Shown: positions 1 through 11,197 of the stretch, one piece after another | How the letters are laid out: the number at the start of each line of letters is the position of its first letter | How positions within the stretch are numbered: the first letter of the stretch is position 1 | From: Effrenium voratum | Taxonomy: Eukaryota; Sar; Dinophyceae; Suessiales; Symbiodiniaceae | Direction of reading: 5' to 3' | Length of the DNA: 64,000 nt | NCBI GenBank assembly: GCA_963377175.1 | Contig: CAUJNA010003244.1 | Span: forward strand, 453,888-517,887 | Position numbers and translations under genes: made by a program | The notes under the pieces: model-generated | The model's input: the letters and a program-made list of their open reading frames with translations, nothing else | Database searches by the model: none | Told to the model about the DNA's origin: nothing

Positions 1-892
1 GGGCAGCCTGTTCCAAACCCGATTTCTACCCTTGCGAAAGGGTCTTTGGAGAAGCATCCATTGAATTGCTGTGGATGCGACCGGTTCCTTTGGCAAAAGA
101 GCCCCACAGAGAAGGACATGTTTCCCAGAGGGCCCAAGTACCTCATGAGGATGGCTTTTGGGAGTAAAAAGGGGTCTAAATACCTCCTTAAAAGGTACTT
201 GGACCCTCTGGGTTTGTAGGAAATGACCCATTTTGTGATACCAAAGTGGTTGATTCCCGAGACTTGATCACTTTTCCAGGATTCTCGTGGCCACAGAACT
301 TGACGCTGAGCCCCATTTGCCACAGCTGAAACCACCCTGTTTGTTGATGGCCCCGTCTTTTTCCGGTGAAGGATGGAGTTCCATTTGGGAGATCCACGCG
401 TCCCACGGCTCAGGATGGATCTATGCGAGAGCTCTGGCCCGGCCTTTGGCCCTAGAGACATGATGTGGGCCAACCACTTCCTCTGCCAGACCTCCTCGAA
501 GCATCGCCTGTCCCTGGCGACTCGTCTCGTCGTCTCGGGGTCTCCGAAACGGGTTTGCGGATTTTTGGGGATAGACCAAGCCATGTGTCGGGACCAAGAC
601 CTACCGATGTGGTCATTTCCAGTGTGGTTCATGTAGGCCCACTTTTTCCCGAGACATCGTGTATCGTGTGAGTTTGGAATTGACCCCACACGCACATCTT
701 GCTCCCAGACTGCCTGCTGAGCAAGCTGGCAGCGCTGATCTTGATCCCGTGTCAGCTCCATGTGCTGACACGCACGCTTGCCATGAAAGCAAAGATCGAT
801 TTTGCACGCGTGTTTGGCCTGTTCTCTCGTTTTCCAGACTGTCTGTGGTTTGTTTCATGCACAACGTACTCAGAGCAAGTTCTAAGCGACAG
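1..892. other. region without a confident gene
   Basis: Open frames exist on both strands, for example plus 699-947 with a hydrophobic stretch (LLSKLAALILIPCQL), but none shows a clear pair of splice sites. The sequence has the repeat-rich character of introns in this window. Confidence 0.3.
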
Positions 893-992
893 CAAAGCTC
901 AAGTGGTTGCAATGCCACGAGATTTTCTTCGAAACTTACTTGGATGAGTCAGACCTTCTGGAGCAAGTTCGCCAATGGACATGCCCTCTGGC
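893..992 (+). CDS. possible internal exon, unknown protein
   Basis: Reading CA|AAG CTC AAG gives an acidic peptide containing CHEIFFETYLDESDLLEQV and ends at a good GTGAGT donor. The acceptor (GCGACAG) has a weak pyrimidine tract. Two other frames are also open over part of it, so the frame is chosen on composition and the donor only. No family is recognised. Confidence 0.35.
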
Positions 993-1641
993 GTGAGTCC
1001 CACAGCTACCCCCCCCCCCCCCGCCAACCAAACAAAGCAAAGAACACCACCAACTCCCCGTCTCCTGCCGCTGCCACAACCCCCCCCCCCTCGCAAAAAA
1101 GCAAAAACAAACGTTCAACAGTGGTTGGTTCAATGAGAGCCACCAATAAACATGGGGCTCCTCCAAAATAATTCGGGTAGACTACATATGACACCGAATC
1201 TGAAAATAACATGACACCTCAAAAACTCGTGCAGCCGCATATACAACAACGAAATCGCCATGATTTGCAGCACACCAGCTGCGTATTATGTGTTTCTGAG
1301 TGCACACCTTCAAAAGGGAAATCATTTGGAGCACCAGCCTGTTTAGAAAGTTATATATCTTGAGACAAATGCAACTGGGAATAGATACCTTTTTCCGATG
1401 TATGCATATATTTGGCTTTGTCGCTTTAGAGGCTACCCTTTTTTGGGTGGGTTTGAAAGGAAACCAACAGGAAGTCACCTTTTTCGGGCACATGTCCTCA
1501 TTCTGAGACACCCCCAATCATGAACCCCTCCCCCAGAACAACGGGTGCTTCCCCTTGAAAATAATGCAAGAAGAAGATCGAGCCTGAAACAAGACACTAT
1601 GTCTAGGACACCAGCTGCAGGACATGGTATAAGAAGCTTAC

Positions 1642-1761
1642 CGGTGCTTCACGGGTGTTGGCAAAGTTCTTGTAGAATTCCTGAAGCTTGTCTCTATGAT
1701 GAGGTGGCTCAACAAAATTTGTGATTTCCCTTGTTTTTTTGTCCGGTGGGTTTCCGGAAAG
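1642..1761 (-). CDS. possible internal exon, unknown protein
   Basis: On the minus strand an acceptor CCAACCCAG is followed by 40 whole codons and a GTAAGC donor. The frame encodes a charged peptide with TNFVEPPHHRDKLQEFYKNF near its middle and ending NTREAP. A stop lies just upstream of the acceptor in this frame, which supports the exon start. Product unknown. Confidence 0.45.
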
Positions 1762-2041
1762 CTGGGTTGGAAGCTACTCTAGACCAATGACCGACCTCAC
1801 CATGATTGTGGGAGAAAAAGGTTTTTCTGTGATACCCTTCCGAAAACCCTTTTGGGGAACCCCATTTGAGTCTGCGTGATCCTTCAATCACTCAAAACAG
1901 GGCACCCTTTAAAAGCACACCCAGACAGGCTCGAGGGAGCCCTATTTGCGTACCCAGGTTACACCCATTTGGGCTTCGTCCCAGAATACTTGCTTTACTG
2001 AAAGGGATTACCAAGGGAGCCTAGGGGAACCCCGTTTGCCA

Positions 2042-2158
2042 GTGAGGTGGTGTTCATGCCACTCCTGCTGCTCTGCATCTTGAGCCTTGCCATGGGAAGT
2101 ACCGTGCTGGCCATCAAACATAGGAGCCGATTGCCACGTCGGTCAATAGTGTTGCCAG
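2042..2158 (+). CDS. possible exon encoding a membrane segment
   Basis: After TTTGCCAG the frame reads EVVFMPLLLLCILSLAMGST, a probable transmembrane helix, then a basic stretch (IKHRSRLPRRS), and ends at CAG|GTTAAG. The helix followed by positive residues suggests an integral membrane protein with this end facing the cytosol. Nothing further can be said about the family. Confidence 0.4.
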
Positions 2159-2528
2159 GTTAAGCTTTCCCAGTCCCAGTTACCAGTCTGCAAACAGCAA
2201 ATGTCCTATTTGTTTCAAAGGGTGGTTCCCTTGGTTACCTAATATACAAAGAAATGAAATCGCTGGGCTACCTGTTTGGATTTCATGGTTTTTGCCTATC
2301 AGCCTTTTTCGGATTCATTCATGACTTAACTTACCTCTTTTGAAATTGGGGGATTCTTAGGGAATACATTGGTTCGGGTGTTTTAGAAGGACACCAAAGG
2401 GAAACCACCAAAGCAATGGGACTTCCCGATTTTGAGACAAACCCACTTGCTTGCCTTTTTATTTGTTAATGTTGAAACGCATGTGGAAACATGAACTGTG
2501 TTTGAAATGCTTGACCATAATGGCGCAT

Positions 2529-2544
2529 GCCATTTTGGCTCAAG
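2529..2544 (+). other. relict dinoflagellate spliced leader
   Basis: GCCATTTTGGCTCAAG matches the last 16 bases of the dinoflagellate trans-spliced leader exactly; the preceding bases (CGCAT) do not match. It lies 80 bp upstream of the ATG at 2625, in the same orientation. A leader sequence in genomic DNA is the accepted signature of an mRNA that was trans-spliced, reverse transcribed and re-inserted. Confidence 0.75.
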
Positions 2545-2624
2545 CTTTGCCCTGGGTTCTTTGAACCCAATTTGTGTGAAAAAGATTTGAGTTTGAACAC
2601 CCTCGAACTAACCCCGATCAAGCA

Positions 2625-4366
2625 ATGGCTTCCTCGGCAACCTCGGCAACCTCCTTCGAGCTGATTGAGGACCAGACGCTCACCGCGGAGGAGGTGGAAA
2701 TGGCCAGCCAGGAGGCCCAGGAAATTCGCACACGCGAGGCGGCAGTGGCGGCCGGCCTGGTGTTGGACGAGCCCGAGGCCCCCCCGTCGGCTTCGGCTAC
2801 CGACGTGATGAAGACCTCTCCAGTGCACTGGAGCGTCTCCGTGTGGCGTTTGCCACACCGACTTCCGGCTTGGGTGCCCCTGGCCCCGCCGAGGAGGAGG
2901 ACAAGGACATGGAAGATGCGGACGTCACGGAGCGGGCCACTCCACCGGAGGAGGCACAGACACCACCCACGAAGAGGCTGAAGGGTTTCGTGGCGGCTTC
3001 CCAGAAGACCACGGCTCATGTGAACAAACCGGTCTCCTTGGTGCCGGTGGAGGGCCGACCCGGCTACTTCAAGCTGGTGGACCTCCCAGACCTCTTCCCG
3101 GTCCTTCCGGCATCGGCGGCCACGTTGCTGAGGGACGTCACGGTGGAGGAGGCGGTCTCCCTGTTCCACAAGTTTGTCGGGAAGAATCTCACGGAGGACC
3201 TGGTGATTCGCATCCTGGAGGCCTATGTTCCGATGAAGATCCAGATCCGGCAGGAGGAGGTCTGGGCCTCACAGTTCCAGAGGAACAAGGCGTGCATTGG
3301 CACCCAGCGGATGCACAGACTCGATGCAGGCCACTCAGATTACAAGTTCATGTGCAAGGCATGCGGCACGGGGTGGCCAGAGGCAGCCAAGCAGTGCTGG
3401 GTCTGCCCAGGCAAGGAGTTCGTCCCCTTCCAGGCACCTTTGGCTACCTATGAGGCGGACGGCATCACCTACAACCTGCTCATTGTGGAGGGCAAGCCGA
3501 CCTGGATCCAGCAGCGACAAGGGGGAAGCCTGGGTGCCGCTGGCCCCGGTGGTACCCGGGCACAGGCAGACCGCAACCTGGTGGACGGCACGGTCCTGGG
3601 GAGAGCTCCTCCGAGAACGGACACGGCAGAGGAGATCACCATGGCAGACGTGGTCCCGCTCAACAGGCGGGTGGACATCCGGCAGGAGATCCTGTCCATG
3701 GAGGCGGACGACGAAGCGGCACAAGGAGTTGGTCACGGAGAAGATGCTGGACAATGAGATGGCTATCCTGGCGCCTCTCCAGGAGGGCATGCAGGCCCTG
3801 CCGTCAGAGGAGGTGGCCAATGAGGGAGCCGGTGCCCTCAGGAAGGTCAACCTGGAGCGATTCAAGGCCAAGCTGCGAGACCAGTACCTGGAGGGGAAGG
3901 GCGTTGACGCCAGCCAGGCACTGGCTGAGGCGATGGGCTCCATTCAGGAGGCTCAGGAGGCGAACAAGCGCACCCAGGACACCAACCAGGCATGGACTCT
4001 CAAGCCCTTGGAAGTGTCGGCGTGGCCGGATGATCTCAGGCAGGCCCTGGAGAGGGGGCTATTCTGCCCCCTGGAGCTGGATGACCCCGAGGACATCCCC
4101 AACGTGGGAGACATCAAGGAGAAGTATGTCCCCTACATCAGGAGGCTCAGAGAGTCGCAGAACCCATGGCACCAGGAGGCGCTGCTGGAGGAGATGCCCG
4201 ATCTGGCGGCACCGGCCCCCCCAAGATTGCCACTGGCCCCGGGGGGGACCAGCCAATGTCACAGCAGGACATGGACTCGGAGGAGGGCAAGCTGTCCCTG
4301 TCCGGGCCGCCAGTGCCTCCACTTCAGAAGCTCCGGCTGTTGGAGTGGGGGTGGGTCATCTCGTGA
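2625..4366 (+). pseudogene. retroposed gene, zinc-ribbon protein, frameshifted
   Basis: A GC-rich intronless coding region follows the relict spliced leader. Reading passes through three segments in different frames: 2625 to about 2810, about 2815 to 3715, about 3715 to 4215, then back, ending at TGA 4364-4366. The shifts lie near 2810 (one base missing), 3715, and in a C7 run at 4216. Visible features are an acidic N-terminus (EEEDKDMEDADVTE), a basic KRLKG, and a central CKAC..CWVC (CxxC-x10-CxxC) that fits a zinc ribbon. The rest is a charged helical region rich in Glu, Gln and Ala. Total about 575 residues. I do not recognise the family. It may be a decayed retrogene, part of a mobile element, or an intact gene with assembly indels. 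Confidence 0.6.
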
Positions 4367-4724
4367 GAACCACCTGAGTTGGTCCTGACGGTCCCATTCA
4401 GGGAAAAGTTCTCGCTCGGCTTGCCATCCGCAGTCGCCATGAGGAGGAACCATAGGCTGTCCCATAGGTCGGCCAGGTCCGCCGCGGACAGAGGCTGGGG
4501 AAGCCTGAAACTGTGGCTGATATGGCCCGTCCTTGGGGCAGCCAATGCATGCAGCCTCCAGATCGAGGCAAACCGGCTGTCGTGACGTGTTGAACAGGGG
4601 GGAAACCACGGTGAAAGATGAACCCAAAAGGAGACACCCTTACTCCTCCCCCCACCCGAGACGGGGCCAAAGGCACCCAAGTCCCGGCGGGAAGAGATCA
4701 CACGACTCCACATCCAGACACGAA

Positions 4725-6228
4725 CTAGCGGCTCTCACCCTTCAAGATCGCCTCCTTTGCCACCGAGTGGATGGCCGCCAGCCCTGACTTCTCCGGGTTG
4801 CTCAAAATGACCGACCACAAGGCAGTGGAGACATCCCCCAGGCCATTCGAGGAGCTGAAGCGCATGCGCGGGGTGCTCGCGTCGCCCAGGACTAGCCGCT
4901 CGTCCCTGGGAGGCTCCGTCGGCTCCACCCTCTTGTAGAACTCCATCCTGTCACGGATCCACTGATTATATAGCTGCTCCGGAACCTCGTCCATCACCAG
5001 CTGCAAGCATGTGGCCTTGTCTTTGTGCCACCCCGTGATCTGGAGCAGCCTGGTCCCCCCGCGGCTCGCCCTCCAGAAGCCCTTGCAAAACCTGCACATG
5101 TAGCCCCCGGTGGTCTTGAACTTCTCCTTGCCCACCACTTCCCAGGCGCTGATGCTGGGCAAGACCAAGCCACACTCCACGGAGGCCCAAAACACATGCT
5201 TCGTCTCCTTGGGGAAGTGCTTGTTGATGTACTTCTGGCCCGCGACCGCCGTGACCGTGGCTGTGGTGATGGGCGGGTATCGCCTGGTGCCCTGGTCCGG
5301 TGTGTGGAGTGTGGTGTCTGCCCCCCCCAGAACCTTGGCCTTGGGGTCCGCCTCCTTGGCCGCTCCTCGGGGGGGAGCAACCCAGCTGCCGGATGAGGTC
5401 CTGGGAGTAGCCCAACCTGTCGTACAAGGCCCCCGCCGCCTCCTGCGCGACCTGCTCGACCCAGTCGTGGACCACGTTGCAACGCCAGTTGACCTTCACC
5501 TCCACCATGGAGGACTTGCTCAGGCCCGACACCAACTTGGTGTAGACCGAGTCGAAAGCCCTCAGCGATGACAGTGGGAGGGTGATCCGCTCGTCGCAGA
5601 CCGCCCTGAAACGCAGCGCCTCCTTGCTGTCGTGGACGGGGGCCACTGGGATCTCCATCACCGGCAACGGGCAGTTGACGATGAAATTCTTGGCCGCCAG
5701 AAACGTCCCCATCTCCTTGAAGATGTAGCTCCATTCCGCCTTGCTGCGCGGCTTGGGGATGCCCAGGCTCTCCAGGAAGGGCACCGCCTCCGTCCTCATC
5801 TGGAGGATGTTGCCCATCCACTTGTCCGAGGTCGAGCCCTCCGCATTGCGGCCCCGGCGCTGCGTCTTCACGATCAGCGGGAAAGTGGTCCAGGCCGAGT
5901 AGATGTACTTGAAAGTGAACCTGTGGGCGTACACCCCCGTCAGGCTCGGCAGGTCCCACGTTCTCGTCTGCCTGGTCCAAAACACCCCATCACCTTTTGC
6001 CCAGAAGATCCCCACCACCTGCTCCGGCGCCGGGCGCTCGCCCCGGTTCACCTGCGCTTGGATCTCCAAGGCTGTGTAGATGACTGGGTTGATGTGGTCC
6101 TGCTCGCACGTGAGTGGGTGAGTCCTGCGCTCCAGGGCCAGGAGCTCCTCCGGCGTGAGCTTGAACTGCTGGTCAGCGCCCTTGGGGATCTCACCGCTTG
6201 AGTGCTTCTTCCAGATCCCCCCAAACAT
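4725..6228 (-). pseudogene. unknown protein, one frameshift, convergent to 2625-4366
   Basis: Starts MFGGIWKKHSS at 6228 and is open to about 5370, where the reading frame must shift in a C7 run (minus strand) to continue to the stop at 4725. Combined length is about 500 residues. The product is a globular-looking protein with a GGYMCRFCKGFWRA segment (one CxxC) near the C-terminal third and no obvious membrane helix. GC3 is very high. It ends 360 bp from the convergent gene at 4366, and the two may be parts of one inserted unit. No family is recognised; no reverse transcriptase or integrase motif is visible. Confidence 0.6.
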
Positions 6229-6344
6229 CCGTAGCTCCCCCTGGTGCCTCTTTGAACGAGAGACAGGGTCGCGTCAATTTTTACAATGCCTCGCCGCAAA
6301 GTTTTTGGTCAAGCCAGTGTCCTCATTTCTTCAATTTCGGCAAC

Positions 6345-7022
6345 ATGCCCGCCACGAGCTGTCCGGATTCTGCAGAGTCAGGGTCACCCTGGAACTCCTT
6401 GTCCCAAGACACCAACTTTGCAGCTGGCGCTTCTGAGCCAGAGCCTGCTCGTCGCCCAGAGGAGGACGACTCACAGGCCTCACAGGGTTCTGTCAGATGT
6501 GACTCAGGTTGGACAAAGGTGACAGACAAGACGTTTCTTGTACACCGGAACCACTTCAGCTTGCCGGAGTCTTTGGCTTCTCCTAGTGGCCCAAGCGAAG
6601 ACACAGTCACTGGCGAAGAAGATGAAGGTTCAGACGATGCTCCTGCGCCTGCGCCACATCGTGGCCCGTGTGGCGCCATCCTTGACTCGCCGCCAACCTC
6701 TGCAGTTTGCCACTACCACCACCACCACCACTACTACCACAAATACTATCAGCGATTTACGAGCGACAACTTCCACTTCAACACCACTCACAATTCACAC
6801 AACTCGAACTTCAGTAGCCACAGCCACTCAACCCATTTCCACCTCCACATCCATCATCATCACCACTACCCTGGCCAAGACGCCAGCCGCAGCCACCATG
6901 CCAACACCAACATTGCCGCGCTGGATGTCGAGGTTGACTGTGAGTGTGAAGAGGGGGACAGCCTTGAGTTGGTGGCTGGCAGTTCGGCGGCGCGGCCACT
7001 GAAGAAGCGCAGATCAACTTGA
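6345..7022 (+). CDS. His-rich low-complexity protein with acidic N-terminus and basic tail
   Basis: The open frame runs from 6198, but its first 30 bases overlap the start of the minus-strand gene, so the ATG at 6345 (MPATSCPDSAESG) is preferred. The N-terminal part is Ser/Glu/Asp-rich (EEDEGSDDAPAPAP). The middle is a His/Tyr tract from (CAC)n repeats, and the C-terminus has an acidic patch then KKRRST, a possible nuclear signal. A second frame over the same repeat gives a Thr-rich peptide, so the repeat alone does not fix the frame; the acidic and basic ends favour this one. Function unknown. Confidence 0.4.
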   Translation: MPATSCPDSAESGSPWNSLSQDTNFAAGASEPEPARRPEEDDSQASQGSVRCDSGWTKVTDKTFLVHRNHFSLPESLASPSGPSEDTVTGEEDEGSDDAPAPAPHRGPCGAILDSPPTSAVCHYHHHHHYYHKYYQRFTSDNFHFNTTHNSHNSNFSSHSHSTHFHLHIHHHHHYPGQDASRSHHANTNIAALDVEVDCECEEGDSLELVAGSSAARPLKKRRST

Positions 7023-8132
7023 CCAACTTGACCAGTCCAATGATTTGTTGCCATTTGCTCAAACTTGCTCTGACATTGCGCGCTTGTACAGCAGTGCGCG
7101 CGTTGACAGGGCTCGCTTTTGAGTGTGAGCTAGAAAGCTTGGGTCAGGTCAAGGGACAAGGGAGTTTGTTTGTGTTGATCGTGTCGCTTGTTTGTTAGAG
7201 CTGACGAAGGTTGTTTCAAGTGTCCTCCTTTTGCAAATTTGGGACGAGAAAGTTCAGGCATGACCAGATGACCAGAGCCGCTCTGGTCTGGACCAGAGCC
7301 TTTTTGCCCAATGACAGTAGCGTCAACAAGTCAATAGTCGCGCTTGCGCGCGCGGGCCATGATGTGGGTTGTTGCATGGCTTAGCAGCGTGCCTTGCGTC
7401 TGCACGGCGAGTCTGACAAGAATGCTGGCGCGACAAGAGCTGTGAGTTTGTGATTGCGCACGCCAATGTTGTTGTTCAGTTTTTGTTGCCTATGTGAATG
7501 TGGCTAACGCGCTGCTCTTCATTGAGTTGCCTTGAGGTTGGTGCAAAAGTGCAGCTGCAACTGCAACTTTTGTCGTCAGTCAACGCTGCCGCCGCTTGCT
7601 TGTGACCTGAGGCGCGGCTTGCCAGCGTGAGCCACCAACATCGCCAACAAGTGCGTGGCGAGGCTTGGGACTCGTGCTGGCTTGGGTGGTCCTAGCTCGT
7701 GCGGTCTTTGATAGTTTTTTTACAATATACTTGAGTCCCACTACAGGCTAGTTTGTCCGCTCGTCCCAGGGAGAGTTCCTAGTTGCAAGTGAACTCAAAA
7801 GACTTGTCTTGTTGGGTTCCGCAACGGGAAGTGTGTCCCTCTTTTTGAAGAGCGCTTTTTGCCTGATCAATGCGACCGAGTGCGCGAGCGTGTCCGACGT
7901 ACCTGAGTCGCCGTGTGACTTCACCACACCTTCTTGTTCGGAACAAGTTGCCAAGAATTGTTCAATTTCAAGTTCCACCCCCAAGACCCGCCCCTTGATA
8001 GCAGGTGCTCGGTTGTTTGGAAAGGCTGCTTAATTGCTGGACAGAAAGACACCTATGGCAGGAGGTGTTCAGCGCTACACAAGAAGAATACCGTGGAGTT
8101 GGAGGCCAGGCTTGGCTTTCACTGTAAGAGAG

Positions 8133-8175
<43 letters not shown>

Positions 8176-9880
8176 TGTGAGCAGATTGCAGATTTCAGTT
8201 TGATTACTTGCTGCGCCTCCCAACCAGCCCCAGGCTCCCAAGCGAGTTCGCCACCGGACGATGGTGGCCACGGCCAGCTTGAAGGCCGGGAGCCTGGGTG
8301 TTTGCCCCGTTTTGCTCGGCTTGAGAAGTTGAGGCCCTTGTAAGACACTTGTAACACTTGTAAGACTTGCGGGCCCCTTGAAGCATCGCGTGCACCGCTG
8401 GGCTTGTTTTGGCTCTTGCAACAGGCGCAGCGCGCGGGCGCCGAAGCTGAAACACTGCTTGGGACAACCGGACAACCTGTCTTAACTTTTGTGTCCGCAA
8501 TGCAACCAAGTGCCAATTCGATTGGCGATCGGCGGCTCTGCGCAACCGTTGGCGCCATGACGGCCGTGGAGCCCGCTGAAGGCTTGCAGCACCTTGCCTT
8601 ATACGCACAGCTTGCTTGTGATTGAATGCGCGGTAGGCAAGATGTGCAACGCAGGATGCTTGGAACATGCCAGAAACGAGAAATTCTTGTGGGTCATTGT
8701 GACAGGGACAAGGGCGGAGGGATAAATCAAGTCACTGTCTTGTTGGAGCCCCGGTTTTATGTTCAAACGGTGCCTGGGGCTGGTGACTTTGGGGAAAGGA
8801 CTGTTGCGGGAAGAGGGGGGGTGGTTTGGGGTTGTTGCGTTTTCAAGTTATTGGGGCAGTGGTTGGGCTGAATGAGATGTTGTTGCTTTCAGGACTTGAG
8901 TCAGCCTTGGTTTGTTACTTTGCGGGCCGCGCGCAAGGGGGAAGGCTTGCAAGGAAGTAGGCTCATAGACGATATTCAATGTGAGACAGGGCTTGCATTT
9001 GTGCATGCCCCGAAATGCGGAACACTCCACTCCGCCCGCCAATTTTTCAACTCAACGAGCAATCCGGTGAACAATAGGTTGCCTTTTGAGCACGCAAATT
9101 CTTACAGTTGTTGCGCGGAGGGGGCAGGGGGCGGGGAGGCGAGAGCAGAAGCCAGTGCGTTGACAGCGTCGCCTGAAACAACACACGTGACTACTATGAC
9201 TACCACCAGGAATCGAGGCAAGGCTTTCGCGCGAACAAACGACTGCCCAGAGTGGTTTTGCTGGTGTTGCTGCGGCGTGGTGGGGGTGCTGCTGGTGTTG
9301 CTGTGTTTTTGATGATTAAACACGCAGCTGCAAATGCTGCAAGCAAAACAAATCTGCGCTTTGCTGCCCGAAGCGCGCGCGCAAAGTGTGAGGTTTCAAC
9401 GCTTTCTTCACCTTTCTTCATGATTCCCACCCTTTTCTTTTGCTTTGCTCCTTTCCTGGCGCACCCCCCCCTTTACACCCCCCCCCCCCCCGATTCGAGG
9501 GTCCGAATCGGGGGTCCTGCCCTGAATAGGGGGGGTTCCCCCCTGCCATTCGGGTGAATGGGGTGGCCCCAATGTTTTGCCTTTTTTTCCTTTGCTGAGC
9601 GCAACTTGCGCAACTGTTTTGTGCAGGAACGACCTTTGTTGCGAGAGAGTAATCTGATTCTTAACAACGCGTAGCAACACCTTGGGCAACTTGGTGACCA
9701 TTGGGTGGCCTTTCTGACAACTTCATGATCCTTGTGGTGGCGCTGTTAAAGTGGCTGACTTTTTCCGGTAACTTGAACAGAATGCTCAACATGCTACCTC
9801 AAATACTCTTGGCAATTGAGTCAGTGGTTCTGCACGCTTGCCTTGCGCATCGCCAAAGGCACCCATCGACAAGCTCCAGC
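7023..9880. other. gene-poor stretch
   Basis: No exon with convincing splice sites was found. The DNA is rich in TTG/CAA words and holds a GA microsatellite (8126-8170), a C11 run near 9480 and short open frames on both strands. Confidence 0.35.
8126..8170. repeat. GA dinucleotide microsatellite
   Basis: About 22 GA units with one interrupting C. It produces the artificial Ser-Leu or Arg-Glu repeats seen in translation. Confidence 0.9.
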
Positions 9881-10367
9881 GTGGTGCGTCCGCCATTGCG
9901 GGGATTGCTCATCCGGTCGGGGCCAATGGACAAAATCTTGGCAGGGCAGAAGACTTGGGAGATTCGGAACTCGCGGCAGAGTTCTATTTGCTGCGGATTC
10001 TTCCGAAAGAGGAGAGGAGAAATTCTTTCGGGCAGTGTTGTTGCCAAGTTGCGGGAATAGCTGTGTTCGAAGGGAACACTTTTGTGCAACATGCGACGTT
10101 TGATAAGTTCTTTGACTACCACCTCGTCCATCCACAAGACTATGCGGCCATGCGAGCTAATTGGAAGAAAGACGCAGGTGGATGCATTGCTTGGAAGATA
10201 CGCCTTCGGAGTCAGCTGCAGCCCCCTCGGTATTTGCCCTTGTCGTCGCAGGACTTGGTTAGCGGGACTTGGTTGGCGGGCGGTCGTAGGTTGACAGGGA
10301 CTGGCGCTTTCAACTTGCAACATGTGCAACTGCTAGCCAACATTTGTAAACCCAACGAACCAACGCC
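9880..10367 (+). pseudogene. ASCH-domain protein, frameshifted exon
   Basis: From 9899 the frame reads GLLIRSGPMDKILAGQKTWE, the typical start of an ASCH domain (a beta-barrel fold thought to bind RNA or modified nucleotides). It continues through a G-rich strand to a stop near 10060. The rest of the domain continues in the next frame from about 10045: FEGNTFVQHATFDKFFDYH, then CIAWKI. A single-base indel near 10050 joins them. The exon ends at ACGCC|GTAAGT (donor at 10368). It may be a decayed copy or an assembly error. Confidence 0.5.
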
Positions 10368-10426
10368 GTAAGTTGAAACCCTTCTTCTAAATAATCCAAC
10401 AATGCCTGTTTCTTGTTACTTTTCAG

Positions 10427-10615
10427 ATTTCTCCAGATTTGCCAGAGGAGATTTGGTACAAGTTTCGTTGGGAAGACACTTTCGAGAACAAGGATGATCT
10501 CATCCCATTGGCGGCCTCGGCCAAGTCCGCAGAGACTGCCATTGCGGGCAGCAACGACGTTGACGTTGCTGCTCAACTGGCGGAGGAGTTGCTTCAGGAG
10601 TTGCGGGAAAGCCGG
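10427..10615 (+). CDS. exon following the ASCH exon, unknown
   Basis: The intron 10368-10426 (GTAAGT...TTTTCAG, 59 nt) precedes a frame reading LPEEIWYKFRWEDTFENKDD, then an Ala/Glu-rich helix (VAAQLAEELLQELRESR), ending at CGG|GTGAGC. The frame of the upstream exon does not match by one base, which agrees with other indels in that exon. Codon use is strongly G/C at third positions. Probably the C-terminal part of the ASCH gene or an N-terminal exon of the next gene. Confidence 0.45.
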
Positions 10616-11197
10616 GTGAGCCAATCGCAGAACGCAGGAGCACGGGCGCGAAGCTTGGGCGAAACCGTGTTGCCGTGCTGTGTTGCGCACATTGTCCCAC
10701 GCAGCTGTGACCGTTGTGACGCTCAGTTTGGAGTTGCGCTTCATAGCTCATTGCTTTTCCACTACTCTTCGTTTTTGAATGTTCTTGAAGTTCTACTATC
10801 GTGCTGAGTCTGAGTGGTATTTTGGCAGTTGCGACGCGCAGCGTGTAGCATGTGCAGTGCTTTTTGCTAGAATGCATCTGGTAATGTCCGGTAGGGGGAC
10901 AAACTTGAGAGGCTTTCACAGTTTTCACAGGCCAACGAGCTGCTGGATTGAAAGACCAGGTGACAGATTTAGTGGCATGAGTCATGAGTGAAGATGCTGG
11001 ACCGGTATATACGGGATCGAAGCAACAAGGTAGTACGTAGTGCAGCAGAGCCGTAGGGCTGTAGAGGTAGAGTCGTAGAGCAGGTTAAATAGCAGACAGT
11101 GGCAGAACAGTGCAGGGCGCAGGTTGTCTTTCCAGCGTTCGTGTCTTGAGCGTTTGGTGTTATGCTTGTGCGCCCCTTCAGTCTCCAGTGAACGCAG

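Noticed and set aside
4213..4222. Programmed -1 frameshift site at C7
   Set aside because: The other C7 break in the neighbouring gene needs the opposite shift and no stimulatory structure is evident; indels are simpler.
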